Notes under the pieces: generated by a model
What the model was told of the DNA's origin: nothing
Databases searched by the model: none
What the model saw: the letters and a program-made list of their open reading frames with translations, nothing else
In this document: in pieces, positions 31,307 to 34,293 of the stretch
How positions within the stretch are numbered: the first letter of the stretch is position 1
Layout of the letters: each line of letters begins with the position of its first letter
NCBI GenBank assembly: GCA_002448395.1
Contig: DJXS01000117.1
Location: forward strand, 1 to 34,293
Direction: 5' to 3'
Length of the DNA stretch: 34,293 nt
Source of the DNA: Lachnospiraceae bacterium UBA6998
GTDB lineage: Bacteria; Bacillota; Clostridia; Lachnospirales; Lachnospiraceae
Made by a program: the position numbers and the translations under genes

Positions 31307-32053
31307 ATGGAGTACATCAGAGTTACAAAGGAGAATCTGGAGAAGGAACACATCTGCTGCGCTATTTCAAACAACAAGGATGTGCAGGTCTCCTCAAAGA
31401 AGGCGTGGCTTGCCGACAGATTTGAGGAAGGACTTGTTTTTCTGAAGAGTGTGGAGCGGGGCAAGTGTTTTATCGAGTATATCCCGGCGGAGAACGCCTG
31501 GGTTCCGATCGATGCGGAAGGGTATATGTACATCGACTGCCTGTGGGTGTCCGGCTCTTTCAAGGGACACGGATATTCTTCCGATCTGCTGAATGCCTGC
31601 ATCGAGGACAGCAGGGAAAAGGGACGGAAAGGCCTGTGTATTCTGGCCGCGGCGAAGAAGAAACCCTTCCTGGCGGATCCCAAGTTCCTCAAATACAAGG
31701 GATTTGCTGTTTGTGACGAGGCGGATAACGGGATACAGCTGTGGTATCTGTCTTTTGACAATGACGCAGACAAACCGCAGTTCAAGGAATGCGCGAAGCA
31801 CCCGCATATAGATGAAAAAGGGTATGTTTTGTACTACACCAGCCAGTGCCCGTTTAATGCTAAATACGTGCCGATTCTGGATAAGACCGCGAAGGAGAAC
31901 GATATACCGTTTAAGGCGATCCATATTGAGAGCAGGGAAGATGCGCAGAGTGCTCCGACACCGATCACGAATTACGCTCTGTTCCATGACGGAGAATATG
32001 TCACGAATGAGCAGATGAACGATAAAAAGTTCATGAAGCTGGTCAACGGTTGA
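31307..32053 (+). CDS. YoaP-like GNAT acetyltransferase with thioredoxin-like C-terminal domain
   Basis: This 248-residue protein has an N-terminal GNAT fold (about 1-145) in which WVSGSFKGHGYSSDLLNACI is the acetyl-CoA pyrophosphate loop, and a C-terminal YoaP-type domain (about 165-248) with a thioredoxin-like start YYTSQCPFNAKYVP, where a single Cys sits in the CPFN position. The combination matches Bacillus YoaP-family proteins, whose substrate is not established. GGAGG lies nine bases before the ATG. The gene starts 44 bases after the chimeric frame and looks intact. Confidence 0.88.
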   Translation: MEYIRVTKENLEKEHICCAISNNKDVQVSSKKAWLADRFEEGLVFLKSVERGKCFIEYIPAENAWVPIDAEGYMYIDCLWVSGSFKGHGYSSDLLNACIEDSREKGRKGLCILAAAKKKPFLADPKFLKYKGFAVCDEADNGIQLWYLSFDNDADKPQFKECAKHPHIDEKGYVLYYTSQCPFNAKYVPILDKTAKENDIPFKAIHIESREDAQSAPTPITNYALFHDGEYVTNEQMNDKKFMKLVNG

Positions 32054-32109
32054 CTAAATGCTACAAAAATGTTAAATTTGTGTATCGTTGTAGTTAGGTT
32101 ATCTTTACA

Positions 32110-32129
32110 CGAAGCAGCGTGATGCTTCG
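32110..32129 (+). promoter_or_regulatory. Leader hairpin before the secreted hydrolase
   Basis: CGAAGCA (32110-32116) pairs with TGCTTCG (32123-32129) around a six-base loop, 27 bases before the start codon. There is no T run. No convincing -35/-10 pair was found in the 103-base gap. Confidence 0.4.
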
Positions 32130-32156
32130 CTGACCAGAATCTTATTTGGAGGCTAA

Positions 32157-34293
32157 ATGCGCAAGACCGGAATTATAGGAATTATGCTGATAGGTTTTTT
32201 GACAGCAGTAAGACCTGTTAATGCTGCTGCGGCAGAGAATCTGCCAGCGGAGACCATTGTTGATATCGCTATTGATACAGAAGGGGAATCAGTTCCCGGC
32301 GAAAGCAAAGAAGAGACAGAATCCCCGGAAGTATCTGACGATCTGTCGGAGGAGCCTTCCTCCAATCCGGAAGAAAATATCGGTTCTGCTGCAGAATCCG
32401 TAACAGTTGCAGCCGATGATCATAATGAGGTTGATGCAGAGACTGACGGAGATACTCAGGCAGTAAATGATCCTGAGACCGAAAACATTTCTGAGAATAC
32501 TAATGATGTCCAGACCGGGAACGATCCTGAGAACAATAGCGATGCTCAGACCGCAGACGGCGCTGAGAACGTTGATGTGTCCGAACCAATCGTAGATTCC
32601 TATACAGAAAGTGATCCCGTAACCGAAGGGACTCTTGCCGCACAAGCCGGTATGAACCTGACGGAAAAGACAGAGGACCGGATCCACTTTATTGCTCTTA
32701 ACGGTAACAAGTATTCAAGTGATTCAATCCTCATCGAGAGCAACGGTTTATACGGACTGATCGATTCTTCAAATCCTTCCGAAGCGGTTGTGGAAAACCT
32801 TTATCCTTCCAATACGGATCCCGGCGCAAACGGACAGACAGTCGTTCAGTATTTGAAAGATATCATTAAGATCGACCATCTTAAATTTGTGCTGGGCACA
32901 CACAGCCATAGCGATCATATCGGAGGAATGCCCGATATTGCAGCTTCAGGAATGGTAGACAGTAATACCGTTTATATTTATAAAGAATACGAATTAGAAG
33001 GCCAAAGAGAATGGCACAATGACTACTACCTCGACCTTGCAAAGGAGGCGATGAAAGCTCAGGGAGCCGTTCTTTTAAACCTTCTGAGCCCTGACGGAGA
33101 TGCTATGCGGATGCTCGGCGCGGAAGAGGTGCATGACAGTACCGACAGCGTTGGGGATCATATCCGCTTTACGATGGGGGATTTCCTGATCAAGCTGTTT
33201 AATATCCACAATGAGTCCACTGAAAATGAAAATTTGAACAGTATCGTAACAACGGTGCAGAAGGACGACAAGCGCGCCGTTCTCATGGCGGATATTGAGA
33301 TGAGTGAGCACCTTGAATCCCGCGTTACGAATGTGATCGTACACGATGACGGATTTAGCGGCGTCGACGTATTTAAAGTCGGTCATCATGGCGGCTGTTC
33401 CAGTACTAATCTAAGTACGATCAAGGCATTTAATCCGGAATACTCCGTTGTGACCACCCGCGATTCACAGCCTGAACCTTTCAACCATACTTTTTATAAT
33501 TATTATATAGAACAGGCTGGAAACAGTATTTACAGAACATCGGAAAATCTTGCAGGTATCATTGCAGATTTCGGTGCAGGCAAGATCTCCATGCTCAAGG
33601 TTGCCGAAGACGGTACCGAGGAAGATGCTTTTGCCTGGAAAGCGACGATCACGGACGGCTGGCACGCATGGTATCCGACTGAAGACAACTTTATATATAC
33701 AGGCATCAGATGGACCTATATTCAGTCAGGATCTGCCCTTAAAGGCTGGTTCACGGTTGATGGACGCAAGTATTATTCAGACAACGATGGTGTCACTCTG
33801 TACGGTCTGAGGAATATTGACGGTGCCACGTATGCTTTTGGAAAGAATGGAGCCATACTTACCGGATGGCAGATAATAAATGGCAAATGGCATTATTTTA
33901 AGGAAGACGGCAAAGCTTTAAACGGATGGCTGAAATACAACGGAAAGTGGTTTTATTTTAAGGGCAACAGCGATGGCGAAATGTGTGTCGGGTGGCTGAC
34001 CTATAATGGCAAGAGGTATTATTTTACGAATAGCGGGATGATCACCGGCTGGAAGAAAATAGACAACAAATGGTACCTCTTTGGAAATGGCGGAGCTATG
34101 CTTACGGGCTGGCAGCGAGTCGGCAGCAGCTGGTATTATCTGGACGAAAGCGGAGTCATGCTCACCGGTATGCAGCAAGTCGGCAGTAAAACATACTTTT
34201 TCTCGTCAAGCGGAGCCATGGTCACCGGCTGGCAAAAAAAAGATAATAAATGGTACCTCTTTGGAAACGGCGGAGCTATGCTTACGGGCTGGC
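32157..34293 (+). CDS. Secreted metallo-beta-lactamase-fold hydrolase with cell-wall-binding repeats (3' end outside window)
   Basis: The frame is open from the ATG at 32157 to the window edge, 712 codons. GGAGG lies five bases before the start. A signal peptide (cleaved near residue 23) is followed by an acidic low-complexity stretch (about 25-165) rich in Asp, Glu, Asn and Thr. A metallo-beta-lactamase-like domain (about 175-470) has the metal motif THSHSDHIGG (His249, His251, Asp253, His254) and later VGHHGG (His410, His411), closest in pattern to the ComEC-type hydrolase domain. From about 515 onward come 20-residue repeats of the form GW-x-x-x-x-x-WYYF-x-x-x-G-x-M-x-T, as in choline- or glucan-binding modules. 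It is probably a surface enzyme held on the cell wall. The substrate is unknown. Confidence 0.88.
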   Translation, partial: MRKTGIIGIMLIGFLTAVRPVNAAAAENLPAETIVDIAIDTEGESVPGESKEETESPEVSDDLSEEPSSNPEENIGSAAESVTVAADDHNEVDAETDGDTQAVNDPETENISENTNDVQTGNDPENNSDAQTADGAENVDVSEPIVDSYTESDPVTEGTLAAQAGMNLTEKTEDRIHFIALNGNKYSSDSILIESNGLYGLIDSSNPSEAVVENLYPSNTDPGANGQTVVQYLKDIIKIDHLKFVLGTHSHSDHIGGMPDIAASGMVDSNTVYIYKEYELEGQREWHNDYYLDLAKEAMKAQGAVLLNLLSPDGDAMRMLGAEEVHDSTDSVGDHIRFTMGDFLIKLFNIHNESTENENLNSIVTTVQKDDKRAVLMADIEMSEHLESRVTNVIVHDDGFSGVDVFKVGHHGGCSSTNLSTIKAFNPEYSVVTTRDSQPEPFNHTFYNYYIEQAGNSIYRTSENLAGIIADFGAGKISMLKVAEDGTEEDAFAWKATITDGWHAWYPTEDNFIYTGIRWTYIQSGSALKGWFTVDGRKYYSDNDGVTLYGLRNIDGATYAFGKNGAILTGWQIINGKWHYFKEDGKALNGWLKYNGKWFYFKGNSDGEMCVGWLTYNGKRYYFTNSGMITGWKKIDNKWYLFGNGGAMLTGWQRVGSSWYYLDESGVMLTGMQQVGSKTYFFSSSGAMVTGWQKKDNKWYLFGNGGAMLTGW
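34068..34293 (+). repeat. 180-bp higher-order repeat in the cell-wall-binding region
   Basis: The 46 bases 34068-34113 recur at 34248-34293 with one change, exactly 180 bases (three 20-residue units) apart. This points to a recent block duplication. The second copy runs to the window edge, so its full extent is not visible. Confidence 0.8.

Noticed and set aside
32157..32640. The repeated Asn-Asp-Pro-Glu type sequence after the signal peptide, considered as a separate repeat domain.
   Set aside because: The pattern is irregular and compositionally biased. It is better described as a low-complexity linker.

Overview
The window reads as chromosome of a low-to-mid-GC Gram-positive Firmicute, most likely a gut or rumen Clostridia close to Lachnospiraceae. 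The basis is gene content and style: a FeoB cluster with a FeoB-associated Cys-rich protein, GreA, MutS2, YhaM-type and RlmD-type enzymes, AGGAGG ribosome sites, sigma-A promoters, an agr-like LytTR/GHKL pair and a circularly permuted GH3 enzyme. The species cannot be named from the sequence. No rRNA, tRNA or CRISPR array was seen.

Positions 1-19.5 kb are ordinary core genome. They hold the 3' part of feoB with two small metal-handling membrane proteins; a lipoprotein; trmB and a D,D-carboxypeptidase; an acyl-CoA synthetase and greA on the minus strand; a strong promoter with a structured leader ahead of a 33-residue membrane peptide and a HypE-like protein; an Lrp/AsnC regulator with a PLP aminotransferase and trmL; a PhoB/PhoR-type two-component pair behind mutS2; a divergent HtrA-like protein that has lost its protease triad; a YhaM-like exoribonuclease; and rlmD.

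Positions 19.5-31.3 kb are accessory and rearranged. An AT-rich NACHT-type (STAND NTPase) gene on the plus strand is split. A 46-base piece (20773-20818) and its 3' part (from 29124) are separated by an 8161-bp unit at 20819-28979. The unit starts TG and ends CA, has imperfect terminal inverted repeats (11 of 12 outermost bases), carries three 20-bp repeats at each end in opposite orientation, and is flanked by direct copies of GTATT. A second 136-bp remnant (28988-29123), flanked by GTATTTCC, follows it. Removing both units and one copy of each duplication restores one open NACHT reading frame up to its DGYDEI Walker B motif. No transposase lies inside the unit. Its cargo is a MerR regulator with a 19-bp-spacer promoter, a LytTR response regulator and AgrC-like kinase, a lipoprotein esterase, another lipoprotein and a membrane-anchored permuted GH3 glycosidase. 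This looks like a regulated cell-surface glycan-degradation module. Downstream, the NACHT remnant is fused in frame to the second half of a TauE/SafE permease and a dolichol-kinase-like domain.

Positions 31.3 kb to the end hold a YoaP-like acetyltransferase and the start of a secreted metallo-beta-lactamase-fold protein with cell-wall-binding repeats, which runs off the window.

All family calls come from motifs read by eye. Promoters, terminators and element ends are sequence predictions. The split-gene reconstruction is the strongest new observation because the reading frame tests it independently of the terminal repeats.
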